The notes beneath the pieces are model-generated. The model saw nothing but the letters and a program-made list of their open reading frames with translations. It did not search any database and had not been told where the DNA came from. Of a stretch of 64,000 nt of DNA, positions 52,301-64,000 are shown piece by piece. The stretch spans positions 24,429-88,428 of the forward strand of contig OENT01000653.1 of assembly GCA_900239685.1 (NCBI GenBank), given 5' to 3'. The position numbers were made by a program, and so were the translations under genes. Each line of letters starts with the position of its first letter. Within the stretch, counting starts at the first letter, position 1. This DNA comes from Rotaria macrura (Eukaryota > Rotifera > Eurotatoria > Philodinida > Philodinidae).

Positions 52301-54233
52301 ATCTTATCTATGTTACAACTATTATTGAGACCATTGCATGTTCGAACTCTCGTCTGTGTAGATTTTCGTTGAGATATTCAATCATGATGGTGTTATACTA
52401 CTATCAATAAAATGTTTCTATTGTCGCTTGTTTAGATAATTCTATTTTGACATTTAATGTATCTGATAAAACCCATAACTAAATACAGACGAGCTTTGAT
52501 CACCTTTTTCTCATGTAAACAACAAGAAACATGGTTATTGTTCTTTTTTTATTCAATCATAAATCTTAATCTAGTAACTAGAACAAGAGAAAAAATCCGG
52601 AGATTTTCTGTTTCAACCGGTATCAAATAACATCGATGAAATTATGAATTGATCATATATTTCAAGAGTTACATGCAATAGGGGAGTCACTTTTTCTATC
52701 TGTCATTGCCTATCATTTTGAATGACAAGGCGAGACGTTAGACACTATGTGATTTCGAACTAAGCAGCAATAAGAATCTATGTACTTGATAAAAATCACT
52801 CAAGGAAAAACAAAATAGGTCATACTGATTTGTACAATTTATAAGATGAAAATACTAAAGATTAATCATGATGTAGTTATCAAGTTCATGTTGAAGAAAA
52901 TGAAAACAACGAAGACGTTGATTATTCATTCACTATCTATCTATCTATCTATGTTGCATGATTTTACTGTAATTACTTAATTATTTCAATCTTATTACGT
53001 AAATATGATTGAAACAAATGATGGATTCGAAAATTGATACTATTTAATTGTTAACGAAAGAATACCTGTTAATTCAATTTCAATTTTGAATACAATATTA
53101 TTTATTTTGTATTTTCTAAATCGAACACTTTTCATTCGTTCGCTGGAGAATTCTTTCGTATTGAAATGTTTCTTTTTCGGTATATTGTTCTATCAGTCAT
53201 GTTGCACAAGGTCATTTCGATTTATGACAAATTTGAAAAATGATATTTTAATTCTTGATTGTTTTTATCATTCATATTTGTTGATTAAACAAGAAACCGT
53301 TTATTTTCACACATTTGAGTCATTTTTTTCTTATTTTAATAGTTGTTTATCAATAAAGAAAAGAAAAAAAAAGAACCTTGGAATTAAGTCTGTTTTCATG
53401 AAGGAAGATTATGAAACCTTCCTCTTTTTTTTTGTTTCTTGACTTGATTGTTTACTCAAAATTTTCAATGATTGTTTGCTAGTCTCAAGGTCAATGTTTT
53501 ATTTTTTATAGATGTCTTTCGTTTTTCGATTGATTCATATCAAAGATACAACATTTATTCACCTTCGACATCATACATTTCTTTTCAATGCATATTCTAT
53601 AATCCGAAGAGTATGAATTAGACATACTAGTGGTTGTGACAAGGTCGCCGTCAGTGTTTTGTCGACCTTCACCAGCGAAGGCTGCCGCCCTCACATCTCT
53701 CGTTTATTGTCCTTGCCATTTTATTCTTTCTTCTCTGAGGCTACATCCTTACACACACTTTCTCTTTCTCCCTTTTCCTCGCTCGTTCGAGACATAAATA
53801 TTGCGTACTACGCACGTTCAAGGTCAGCTTTATTAATATGTTGTTGTAAAGTTTATCTATAAAAATGTCATTAGCGCATGTTGATACGTCTTGCAATTTT
53901 CAGTTATGTATCTTTCTATCAACTGGCAGAAGAAGAAAAACAGCCATGAATTATTGAAAATAAACTTACATCATCAATCTTACAATATATTGTTGTTGAT
54001 TCTGATTGTTGAGGTTGAATATAATTTTGTTGTTGAATAGAAAGTAAAGTATCACGTCGGATACGTTTTCGATGTGGTAATATTGTATCATGTATTAATG
54101 GATCATCATATAATTTATCTTCGATCGAATTTTGATTAAAATTACTTTGAGATTCATGTATCATTTGAGTTGATGAAGTTAACTGATGTTCATTAGAATC
54201 ATTAATAATGTCGGTTCGGCGTCCCATTAACAT
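49374..54233 (-). CDS. NR2C: NR2C-type orphan nuclear receptor (TR2/TR4-like)
   Basis: DNA-binding transcription factor of the testicular receptor group. Thirteen exons: 54233-53970, 52264-52156, 52094-51934, 51878-51781, 51721-51571, 51508-51373, 51312-51110, 50768-50681, 50616-50451, 50400-50285, 50231-50085, 49743-49549 and 49492-49374 (1953 nt, 650 residues). The DNA-binding domain begins at Cys160 ([14 protein letters not shown]) with P-box [10 protein letters not shown] and ends [20 protein letters not shown], followed by NERRP as in TR4. The hinge holds a long Ser run coded by a GAT/TGA-type trinucleotide repeat. The ligand-binding domain matches TR4 segment by segment: [56 protein letters not shown] and KIIPCIFKM. 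Intron 1 (1.7 kb) is the longest. A different first exon is possible. Confidence 0.93.
51238..51296. repeat. Trinucleotide repeat coding for poly-Ser
   Basis: Imperfect GAT/GAA/GAC triplets on the plus strand, read as TCA/TCT/TCG (Ser) on the coding minus strand in the hinge of the NR2C receptor. Confidence 0.85.
52932..52952. repeat. CTAT tetranucleotide microsatellite
   Basis: Five tandem CTAT units in intron 1 of the NR2C gene. Confidence 0.9.
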
Positions 54234-54942
54234 AGATAGACGTAATTAAATATACATAGATATAATCGTTTTTTTTCTGAATATTAAACTATTTTCTTGT
54301 CAATGATACTTTTTAATTCATACCTGATTACACCATATACATATGTACGAGAAAAATAACGTGTTGTGTCTGATAAAGTTCGTCAAAAACGACGACAACA
54401 GAATACAAGAAAGAAAAAAGAAGTGACCTGTTTTTTTGCTCTCTCTCTCTCAATTGAGTCGATTGTTCGTCCGCTTTTTTTTCTTTTTTCCTCTCTTCCC
54501 TCGTGTGTTGCTGTTATGTCCTTTTTTGTTTCCTTTTGCCTTCTGAAGTGCGTATCTGTGTGCGTGTGTTTGCGTGGAGTTTCGTTGGCAGATGAGGGTA
54601 GCGAAGGCAGAAAACGATAGTAATGTAAGCGTGTGAAGATCTCAATGTCTTCTCTCTTCTCGTACCATATATAGATCTTTATAATATCAAATAATAGTAT
54701 CAATATGAATTGAAAATTGAATCATAATTCGTCATATTTTATCTATGCAAAGATAAGACTATGCCGATAGAAAAACATGAAAAAGAAAGTTTGAAGGTCA
54801 TTGAAAAAAAAAACAGAATAGTTACTAATTCGGCATTTTATACAATAAATATAGTATTAAATAAATATATGTTGCAATCAAAATAGACGAATACGAGAAA
54901 ATGCAAGAAATAATGTGTATGTAAAACAAAAAAGAAAGGTCA
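53209..54942. promoter_or_regulatory. Cluster of AGGTCA nuclear-receptor half-sites
   Basis: Five plus-strand AGGTCA sites at 53209, 53488, 53821, 54795 and 54937, and one reverse site (TGACCT) at 54424. Two of them (53485-53493 and 53818-53826) are extended to TCAAGGTCA, the form bound by monomeric receptors. They surround exon 1 of the NR2C gene, three in intron 1 and three upstream. NR2C proteins bind AGGTCA repeats, so self-regulation or regulation by another receptor is possible. None are spaced as a close direct repeat. Confidence 0.35.
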
Positions 54943-55772
54943 CCATAGATTATAGGCAAAACAAATAATAGCTTGGAACTAAATAGAAAAATATACAAAG
55001 AAAGTGTGAAACAAGATCGTGCACAAGCAGCAAAAAGCAGTCGATGATACAATGATGCTGCCTTATTAAACAACACAACCTTCAAATCGTAGTAATAGCA
55101 ACAAGTCAATACGACATAAACAAATGTAATTTTTTTTTCTTTGTTCTCTAAGTTTTTTTTCTTCATTCTTGTCGACGATTGACTTCGAGACTTAGGCACA
55201 TACATGCACTTATATTCAAGGAAGAAATCGAGAGAGAGAGAGAGAGTGAAGGAGGGAGGGAAGCAACCTTTGATCGATTCAAGGTTCAGTTCACGAACTT
55301 GAAATGGGGTCAAACAAATCATTCTTTTTTTTCTTTTATTTGTTCTTCTCTATTAAAGCTCAGTGAACTTATTTAATTATATTTTTATTTGTCTGTCATA
55401 TTCAACCACTGTGTTTACTGTCTACAGCATATAGAAAGTTCTGCATATACAGTAAATGTAAGAAAACGCAAAACAAATAAAATGAAACTAGAATGTTTTT
55501 ACAAAACGAACAACAATGTCTCGGTACAATCGAGAATACAACATTATTTTGTTTTTGGTATTTTGTTATTTGAATATCTAATCTTCTTTTCGTTTATGTG
55601 TATATGCACGAAACAAACAAAAAAATCAAACAAACAGAATACATGTATATGTATGTATAATAAATAGCACAGACAATATAGAAAAGAAAAAAAAAAGAAA
55701 TATTTATCACGAAATTTGTTATATTTATGTGTATATTGAATATATATATATAATTCAGTTCGACTAGTTATC
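54234..55772. other. Intergenic, NR2C upstream region
   Basis: Low-complexity stretches dominate: CT-rich runs at about 54435-54500, and a GA repeat with purine-rich flank at 55229-55262. No gene recognised. It presumably contains the NR2C promoter and the 3' flank of the KDM6 gene. Confidence 0.5.
55229..55247. repeat. GA dinucleotide microsatellite
   Basis: About nine GA units followed by a GGAGGGAGGG purine tract. Confidence 0.85.
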
Positions 55773-58700
55773 TTATTTCATATTCGTCGAAGAACATAAT
55801 TGGAATTCTTGATAGATTAGTTCAAGATCATCTAATATAAACTGATATAAAACGACGACATTATCTAAATATTTATCGTTTTTGAAAGCACAATTCAAAC
55901 AGCGTACTACATGTTTACGATCGATTTCTGTGACAAATAATATATTAAATACTTCACAATCACATGTGATACAATAATGTGCTGGCTCTTGAAGTGTACG
56001 TAATTGTTTTCGTACAATTAATTTATTACCGAATTGTTCTTCTAAATATTTGAATATTAATTGACAATAGTTTAATGATTGAGATAATATAGATCGAATT
56101 AATTCATACAATTGACGATTACTAACACGAATATTTCGTGCTACATTCCAAGTTAAATGTATCAATGGTACGATTGATTTACATGAATTCAGTTTATTCC
56201 ATTCATAACGTTCAATAGCTGCATAATATTGATTGTATGTTAATGGACCAACGTTCCAAGCTATATTATTACACCAACCTATCGCTTGTACCCAATGAAC
56301 ACATCTATTTGACGAGAAAAAGAAAGTCAAAATAGCACGTGGCAAGAAAACGATCTTAGCTTGTTGCTACTTTTTTTAATGGTGTTCAACTAATATTAAT
56401 TATATCAATACTTAACAGAGATATATCCAAGAATCATGAATCGGAATTCAAACGTCGAGTCTAAGTTATGTTTCTCGAACAAAATTAATATTGGTTTTGA
56501 TTATTTTGCATCTTATAGAGAGTAGGATTTTGCATGATTTAAATTGCATGTACTAATATCTCTTCGTTTTTTTAGATCAAAATATGGAATAGAAAATAAT
56601 TACTATCATTTATAGAACGACTAATTCCATACTTAGCAAGTATAATAAGATGAATACTTTCTTGGAGTTTCTCAAATTACGTATTCTCTTTACTTAGCAT
56701 CTAAACATACACGATCTATTTTAATGCTACGCCTACTAAGCACATGTTTTTGTTATAGAATATTGGTTAGAAGCGAAGAAAGAAAATTTTTAATTTAAAA
56801 AATGCCAAAATCATATCAGCTAACACAAAGAAGATACTCAAAAGCAATGGCCTATTTGAATTTTGAAAGTAGTATAGAACAAAAATAAATTTCATATACG
56901 AAAAAAAGAACAACTCGGATCCAGTGTCGAACGTTTTGTATAAATCCTTGCAAATATTATTTTAATTAAGAAAATCATTAAAATAAAGAAAAGAACGATT
57001 GACTTCTCTAAACTAAAGTTTATAAGATGTCTTACTGTAAAATTTGATTTTATGGATTTCAAAACAACTAATCATCTTTTAACGAGAGAGAACTCATTCT
57101 CGAAATGGAGATGATTTCTGGGCTCGTAATGCATAGTGAAATCTTCGATAGACTATTCGTCTTGTTAGGTTTTCTCACGATTATATTACTGAAATTTGAT
57201 TTCAATAAATAAAATGAAGAAAAAACTTTGGAGCGAGAAGTTTCATCAAGCATGTAATTTAATAATTCTTTGTGTAAAGATTTTCTTAGTAATATTCTGA
57301 ATCAGAACAAAAATTCACCAAGGTAACCATCAATCGGCAAGGACAGCCCTGTGTACACGAATTGGTGCAAGTTTCAAAGTTACACTAAAAACTCAAATAA
57401 AGATTTTTATTCAGATCAGTTCTTACTATAAGTAGACTTTAATGAAATGTTTGATACTCGAAGAAAACAAAGATAAACAAACGTACTACTACTCGTCAGA
57501 ACAATAATGTTTAGAATGTTTTCTTCATCAGATATAAAAATCGGGAAATTCAAAGATCTGAATGAAAAAGAAATTGTCTAAGCTGATATTTTTTCAATAT
57601 ACGTTTATATCTATACATGTAATAGACGGATTTGAGCAAGTTGCGCATAGTTCGAACTGAACACTTGACTTTCAAATCCTGATGATTTTTCTCATGAAAG
57701 ACACAGAACAACATATTCAATAGCATAGTGATCATTTCAATTCTTACCCTGTAGTAACAAAAACAAGATCTCCAGGCTTCTGTATAAAACGATACACAGG
57801 TACATGTGCATCATATAAATCATCTAAGATTGGCCACCATGAGCCAGTTAAAAAATCGACACCGTTCTTTTCACACAATGTATGCATTACACCCCAATAT
57901 TGTTGATCTACACCGAACCATTCACAATCTCCAGGACCAATATTTATGTTGACAGCACAGAAATTGTTATTTTCTTGATGTCCTGGTGTTCGTGAACCAG
58001 GTACTTTCATATATAACTGTACACTATTCATACCCAATATTGTATAACCAATATGAGATAAAAGATTTCCGGCTGATTGAACTCGTAAAAACTGTGGTAA
58101 TTTTGCTAATTCATTTAATTGTACTGACCACTTGCTTTCATCCGATAAATCAACATTAGTACCAAATTTAATCGTACGTATAGCTGCTGCTACGACAATA
58201 AAAAAAAAAGAAAATCATTATTACTTAATTCTAATAATTTAGTATGACCCATACATGTACATAATAGAATTTTCTCATCTACAGATTGAAGGAAAAATTT
58301 GCTATCGAAACTTTTCCGATTGAAGAAAACGATCTTATCCTGTAACTTCAATTATCTATTCGTTCTTTTTAGACAGATCAGTTTTAATCAATTACAACAT
58401 GATACTGCAGACTCAATGTCTCAAGCGATTTTCAGTCATCATCAATCCTCATATCATGCTTTCAGATCAAGATGAATGCCAAATCTTATGACTAAAGTGA
58501 CGTAAAACTGTATGGAAACCTTAAATTAATTTTTTATCCTGTTAAGTGAAGTTTGATGTGCTTATTCAAAGGAAAAAATAATAGTTTCTGAATAATCGAA
58601 GAAACTATTGGTTAAGTTTTCATTAATTTTTCTCAATTCTAAACATAGTTTGTCATTACAAACTGTATTGTTGTTATTTCGAAGAAGAAAAACCTTGTCG

Positions 58701-60184
58701 TGCGTGGTATCATTGAAGACTCTCATCGACATATACTACTAAATATGACTGTATGGAGAAATCTACAATTTTTCTGGAATCAGAAATTGCAGCGAATGGA
58801 CTCAGCAAGAAAATGAAAATCTTGTACAAATTCTTGACTAAAGTATTCACTCAAAGTCAATATGAAAGACGTACATTGGATAACTAGTGTTGCAATCAAA
58901 ACTATTTTTTCGTGAAGAACACGTCAATTTTAAGTACGAAAAAACTATAAATTTTGAAAGATACGATATATTGATACAGCTTTGCAATGTAATTCGAAAT
59001 TATACATTGATCTTGATCGTTGCCCATCATCGACATGGAGCCATATTTTTCTAATGAAATCGAAAACTTATTTTCTCTTAAAAATAAAACTAGTGCTCGT
59101 GAGAAACTTTTGACACTAGAAATAGATCTATGCAAATCTACACGGTAACCAACTATTAATCAAATGATAATGAGTTCGAGAGTTTGTTCATGTGAGATTG
59201 CACTACCGGCTGTGATGTAATCAAAAAACTATTTTCTTTTTGCATTTGACATATATTTCATCGCTGAACTCGAAGACCAGGGAGAAACTTGCGGTAGGCT
59301 ATTGAAAAAACTCTCTACTTTTAACTATGAGATGTCATATAAAAATCCTAGATATGTTTGCATAGATTTCTATTTATTCGTGTCACAGAGAGATCATTCG
59401 TCACACCTATCCTAGACAAGATTTTCGGTTGCGAACTAATGCCGAACACGTACCATGTATCGTTGAATGAAAAACGAGTACGAAGAAAAATGCATGAGTC
59501 TTTGATAAACGGTTACATACCAGAAGTTTTATTACAAGTTTTCTTTAATGCACCATTTGTTAAGTTATTTGTTGATGATAATGATGATTCATTGGAATCA
59601 TCTTTAATCATATCATGATAAGAATAAGCTTGATACTGTGCATATTTGGCTATGGTTGTATATGAGCGACTAGATTCACATTTCCAAATAGTTTTTAATG
59701 GTGTGGTTATTGATGTAAAATCAAAATTTTCATCACTTGCTTGCTGTCGTTGTGTACGTACTTCAATTTGATGATCGGGATGAGTTTCAACAAGAGATTT
59801 AGTTGAAAACAAACCTAAATCAAGTTCAAGTGTATTAGCTATACCACGTAGAACACATATTGGTTGTGACAGACAATATTGTTGTAATTGCGATGACATA
59901 ACTTCTTGACGTGTTTCTAAAATTACGGTTGGTGTCAATGGTTTAAGATTGATCGGAATAGATTTAGGTGGTTGCGGTGGCGTGGGCAAACGACCATCAG
60001 GCAAATAAGTAACAGACATGGGTGGTATAGCTGATGATAAATATTTCGTAGATTTTGGTACATCATTCGAATGTACTGATATGGGTTCAATTTTAATTTG
60101 TTTAGTTTTTATTGACAAATTTTCAGTTGTTAACAAGCGTTTATCAATGCGAATGATATCAATCGGAGGCTTCGTTGTTTGCAT
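55773..60184 (-). CDS. KDM6: KDM6/UTX-type H3K27 demethylase, catalytic part
   Basis: JmjC-domain dioxygenase that removes methyl groups from histone H3 Lys27 in the nucleus, using Fe(II) and 2-oxoglutarate. Three exons: 60184-59521, 58189-57748 and 56304-55773 (1638 nt, 545 residues from the Met used). Exon 1 has a Pro-rich part, then family blocks [34 protein letters not shown] and [11 protein letters not shown]. The JmjC core in exon 2 begins [20 protein letters not shown] and has the iron ligands H292 and E294 (HQENNN); [13 protein letters not shown] and [12 protein letters not shown] follow. The third ligand is H372 in [14 protein letters not shown]. The C-terminal zinc module shows CITC and CLNC pairs. 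No TPR repeats of UTX are visible. An acceptor just before 60184 (reading frame open back to about 60195) suggests more 5' exons, so the start is provisional. Confidence 0.94.
58190..59520 (-). other. Intron 1 of the KDM6 gene, 1.3 kb
   Basis: Bounded by GTATGT (59520) and TCGTAG (58190), with the split codon restored correctly. AT-rich; no gene or mobile element recognised inside. Confidence 0.6.
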
Positions 60185-60195
60185 TATTTGATGAT

Positions 60196-63100
60196 CTAAG
60201 AAGAATATGATGTGATATGTGGTGTTATTGCTGGAAAATCTATGTATTGATATTGTTTTGTCAAAATGAACGAATAGAAAATGTATACTAAGAATTATTG
60301 GACGATGATGATGGCGTTGAAGAAAGAGAAGAAGGAGGTTGAGATCGTAGTGGACAACGATGATGGTGAGCGTTAGTCGATGAAGGAAAAAAGGATAAAA
60401 TTCAGTAGTCGTTTAATCGAATGAAATTCTACGTAAATAACTAGAAATTTTATTTCGAGTTTTTGTTTTTTCAATTCGAAACTACTTTACGACAATACTC
60501 TAATTAATCACTATTTGTATTGAACGTATTTTCTTTCCTAAAGCTACAAGAAAAATAAAACTATTAATAAAAACAGTAGCGTTAGATTCATTACGATTCT
60601 TGCTTTTTATTTCAGTAAATTTTTCTAACGAATAAACGAGTTTTCTATTTCAATCACTATATTGCTATAAAATATCGAAATCGTCGTAAGTTTGTTATCG
60701 AGTCGAATGATAGAATAAAATTCTTGTCATACATCCATGGTTTTACTTTCATGTTAATAAGTAACTCTAAATAAGAAAGACAATTGCTGATAAGAATCGT
60801 CTTTATATCAATTAGTATTAAAATACAAAAGTAAATTTCATAAAATCATTGACTTAGACATATGAAGATTCATTATTTAAGATTTTATAGCAGATTTACA
60901 GCCATTGTATGGCATAGTGAACATCATTAGTGCAATCTTCTTCGAATTACAGAATTTCTATGCGAAATCATACTTTTAGATATTTCTTTCACTGTATCAA
61001 ATTCAATTTTGAAAAACACTAATTGTTCGTTAGAGTCAATATAAAGACATTCGAGTGTATACTTAAATATCCCATAAGATTAGAAAAAAGAAAGAAGCTA
61101 TGATAAATTGTAGTGCAGAATCTTTTCTCATTGGGGCGAATCCTTGAATAGAATATTACTGCTAAGTTCAGATTAATTTCTCGATATCAATGCCGAAGAG
61201 AACAGAATAACTGATTTTAAAATTTTACCTGGATACAAATTGTAATTAAAATAATTTTATATCTCGTTAGTATTCTATATATTTGTAATGTTTTCATACT
61301 AACCTAGACCTAGCATGCCTTCAACTTCGTCGAGATCGACCGAGAGATTTTCACACTTTTCTTATGGAACAGAAAGAAATTTAAAAAAAAACCTAAAACT
61401 TTGATGAAAAGCGTCGAAGTGTCGAGCATTTTTTACGCTTCTATGTATACCAACTCATTTAGATCGATGTAAAAGTTTCCAGCTATAGAATTTCCTGTAC
61501 TTGCCAGAGAACGGCAAGTATTTTAGCTGAACATCTTCAAACTTAAATAAGTGCGCAAACCATTTTCTCTGTTCGAGCATTGTCTCTTGTCATGCTTCTC
61601 GTACTAATTAGTAATCTTAGGATCAGTTTTGTTTTGTATTTCGTTAAAACTTCTGTGTGTATCTAGGGATTACTGCATTGGTATAAATATTTGTTAAACG
61701 ACGAAAGATGCGATATGTATTTAAAGATGGAATTGATGAGAACGAAAAAACATGAATGGGCTTCTATATTGAGACTTTGTCTGAGTTTGCTTTTGATTCA
61801 GTTTCGAATGAATCAAACATTACATTGAATATTTTCATTGACTAATATTAGTATATTACAATTGTCAAAGAAAGTATCTTTTCACAAAATACATACACTA
61901 TACTAACCTGATAGAATATCGAATATCATAATTTTCATTTGGGTCATCAATAGAATATTTGGATGTACTGGAAACTTTCATATATTTTACTTAGGAAGTC
62001 ATTTTATAAAGTCCATCAATACATTGATACACTCATTTTAATGTTATTATTCTCATTTGATTTTGTCTATCGTAATAAAGTGAAATAGTAGTAAGAATTG
62101 ATTTGCAATACTTTTCAATAATATATTTGATATTTAAAATATAAAAATTAATTAAATAATTAATTAGAATAATTGTAAAAGACTTGAATCGATTTAGACA
62201 GTTGTTTGATCAATGTAAACGTTTCAAACTATAGGTGAACAATCCATGTTTATATTGATAAAGTAAACTAAAAGAAAAATTTTATTTTATTACTATAAAA
62301 AAATCATTAACTAAAGCATAGAGTCTGTTGATAAGTTCAAATTGTACTCCGACTAAAAACCGCAGATAGACAGAAAGAAATAACCACAATCGTTCTTCAC
62401 ACAGACACACACACATGCACCCATCAACGACCTTCTAAAAAAATACGAAAGAACGGGCAACTATTTTTATACTACTATTATGGTAGTAGTAGTATTTCTC
62501 GTTCTCCAACCTCATGTAAAATGAAGAGGAAGAAAAGAAAAAAAATATTTCGGAAGAAAGAGAGTAAGAAGAAAAACGACGCATACCAATTGTTGAGACT
62601 AAAGTTGCGTAAGACGACTTTGAAAATAATATGAAAAAACAGCTGACAATTCTTACAAAACAAGAGCATGCTGATTAATATAAAGCAAAAAAAAAACTTT
62701 AAAAATCATGATCTATATGTCATCCATTAATTACATGACAAATTAACAGTTCTCGATAGAGTTAACAACATGAAGACTTATTATCGATGATTTCCAGGGT
62801 CTATTATTATCAAAAGCAAATAATTCATAGTCGCTATCTCGTATTACAGTCTAGCTGTTGTTATTTTCTTTTCTCAAACATTTGAAGAATTTTTTTCTGT
62901 GGGCAATCAAAAAAGATGAAATTTCATTGCATCCTTTAATAGATGTAGTGCTTCAATCTGCAGGATGGCACAAAAAAATAAATGTTTTTAAATTTCAGAA
63001 AATATCTACCTATCGACTAGGTAAAGACATCAGTTAGACAAGAAGAAATGTGTACACGTGTCTATGTGAAAGACAACTTGAACAGTTGCTTAATGTCTAG

Positions 63101-64000
63101 CAGCACTAATCTACAAGTATTGATATCTAAAGCATCACATAATTCATAAGTATTCTCGGCAAGATATTCATTAATGCGTGAAGCTATCTTCAGACTAGTT
63201 GGATCACATAATTAATTCACAGAAACACATTGAACGAAGCGTGCATGCCATACTCTTTTGGTGTTTGAATAGTGGTGTGCTTAAAATTGATGTGCTTGAT
63301 GTAAATCTGATTTTGAATATTAAGATAGTCATAGCAACCAATGTTAATGAAATACCGAGTGCACTTTATCGATATTTCTCATTTTTCATGCCATTGAATA
63401 ATTTTAGATAACTCACACTGTTTTTCAATGTCAATGTTTGTGAAAATAATCAAGTGAATAAAAAAACACTTGCTTGGAATCACAAATGAAAAAATTAGTA
63501 ATTAGTATGCTCTTGAAATGAATCTTGAGAATTTATTCTTCATACTTTTGAATATGATGAAAAAAACTGAAGTGACACCTTTTTTTTAAATTTTTTGTTT
63601 GATCTGAAAAAAGTTTAGGATTTCTACTGATTGTTTGTTTCTGCAGATCTCAAGAACGTAACTTACTTTGTTTTGTAGATTATATCGTGTGAAGCGGCAA
63701 GAAGCTGTTGCATTATGATACTTGTACTAAAAGGAAAAGGAAATGAGATCCTTGAATTTATTGTTATATTTCTACATTGATATAAAATATTGTCATGATA
63801 TACTCGACACGTAGATATCGGAGTATAGCACGGTGTTGACAACATCTCATGAAATGAAAGAAGAATCAAAGTGAGGTTGCATTTTAGAACACTATTTATC
63901 AACGAGCAATGTGTCGATTGATATATATTATCAGCTTGTAATAACGGGTGGTCGGAAAGTTTTGGCACAAAATGTTTGTTTCTTTTTGGTCCACTCGAAA
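60196..64000. other. KDM6 upstream region, no clear gene
   Basis: A short minus-strand stretch at about 60280-60370 reads like a low-complexity exon (His, Ser, Pro-rich, with LRSQPPSSLSS) and might belong to the KDM6 5' part, but it does not join in frame to 60195 by the obvious sites. Another open minus-strand stretch at 63663-63968 ends at a GTAAGT donor and could be an exon. Nothing else is recognised. A Tc1-like terminus may begin at about 63944. Confidence 0.35.
63944..64000. mobile_element. Possible Tc1/mariner-type terminus at window edge
   Basis: The sequence GGTGGTCGGAAAGTTTTGGC, following TAAC, resembles terminal inverted repeats of Tc1-like elements and stands next to a possible TA target. 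The rest lies beyond the window, so the opposite end and the transposase cannot be seen. Confidence 0.25.

Noticed and set aside
53086-53442. Plus-strand 118-codon open frame in NR2C intron 1
   Set aside because: Phe/Ser/Lys-rich translation of AT-rich DNA without any domain; it lies in an intron on the opposite strand.
54366-55322. Open frames on both strands in the NR2C upstream region
   Set aside because: They are produced by CT/GA-rich simple sequence; composition is low complexity and no family resemblance is seen.

Overview
The window looks like nuclear DNA of a small invertebrate, most probably a bdelloid rotifer. It is AT-rich. Genes are short and split by many GT-AG introns of about 50-100 bp with a few long ones. 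The protein set is metazoan: two nuclear receptors, a KDM6/UTX histone demethylase, an EXD3/Mut-7-type exonuclease, a cytosolic HSP70 ending in EEVD, rhodopsin-like GPCRs and selenocysteine deiodinases. The rotifer assignment is an inference from this mix, the compact introns, a relic array of PBZ-like zinc fingers and palindromic MITE-like elements. No ribosomal RNA or tRNA gene was recognised.

Layout. 0-1.3 kb: 3' part of a divergent nuclear receptor (+). 6.1-7.2 kb: WrbA-type NAD(P)H:quinone oxidoreductase (+, five exons). 10.3-15.8 kb: a decayed coding region (+) with a tandem array of C-x5-C...H-x5-H fingers, interrupted by a palindromic MITE. 16.6-20.7 kb: EXD3/Mut-7-like 3'-5' exonuclease (+, eight exons). 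21.3-22.7 kb: unrecognised 243-residue protein (-). 24.0-27.3 kb: HSP70 (-, eight exons) with a heat-shock element, and a MITE-like palindrome in its largest intron. 28.2-28.6 kb: second MITE with ends like the first. 30.9-31.7 kb: unrecognised membrane protein (-).

34.2-47.4 kb holds a tandem duplication, all on the minus strand: deiodinase 1, GPCR 1, deiodinase 2, GPCR 2. Each deiodinase has an in-frame TGA at the catalytic selenocysteine position and, just after its stop codon, the same SECIS-like hairpin. 49.4-54.2 kb: a complete NR2C (TR2/TR4) nuclear receptor in 13 exons, with several AGGTCA half-sites around its first exon. 55.8-60.2 kb: catalytic part of a KDM6/UTX H3K27 demethylase in three exons.

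The duplicated deiodinase-GPCR unit is the most interesting system here: two potential hormone-processing selenoenzymes, each beside a receptor, with patches of near identity next to patches of divergence. All exon models were read by eye from splice signals, reading phase and family similarity. Every multi-exon coding sum given below is a whole number of codons.
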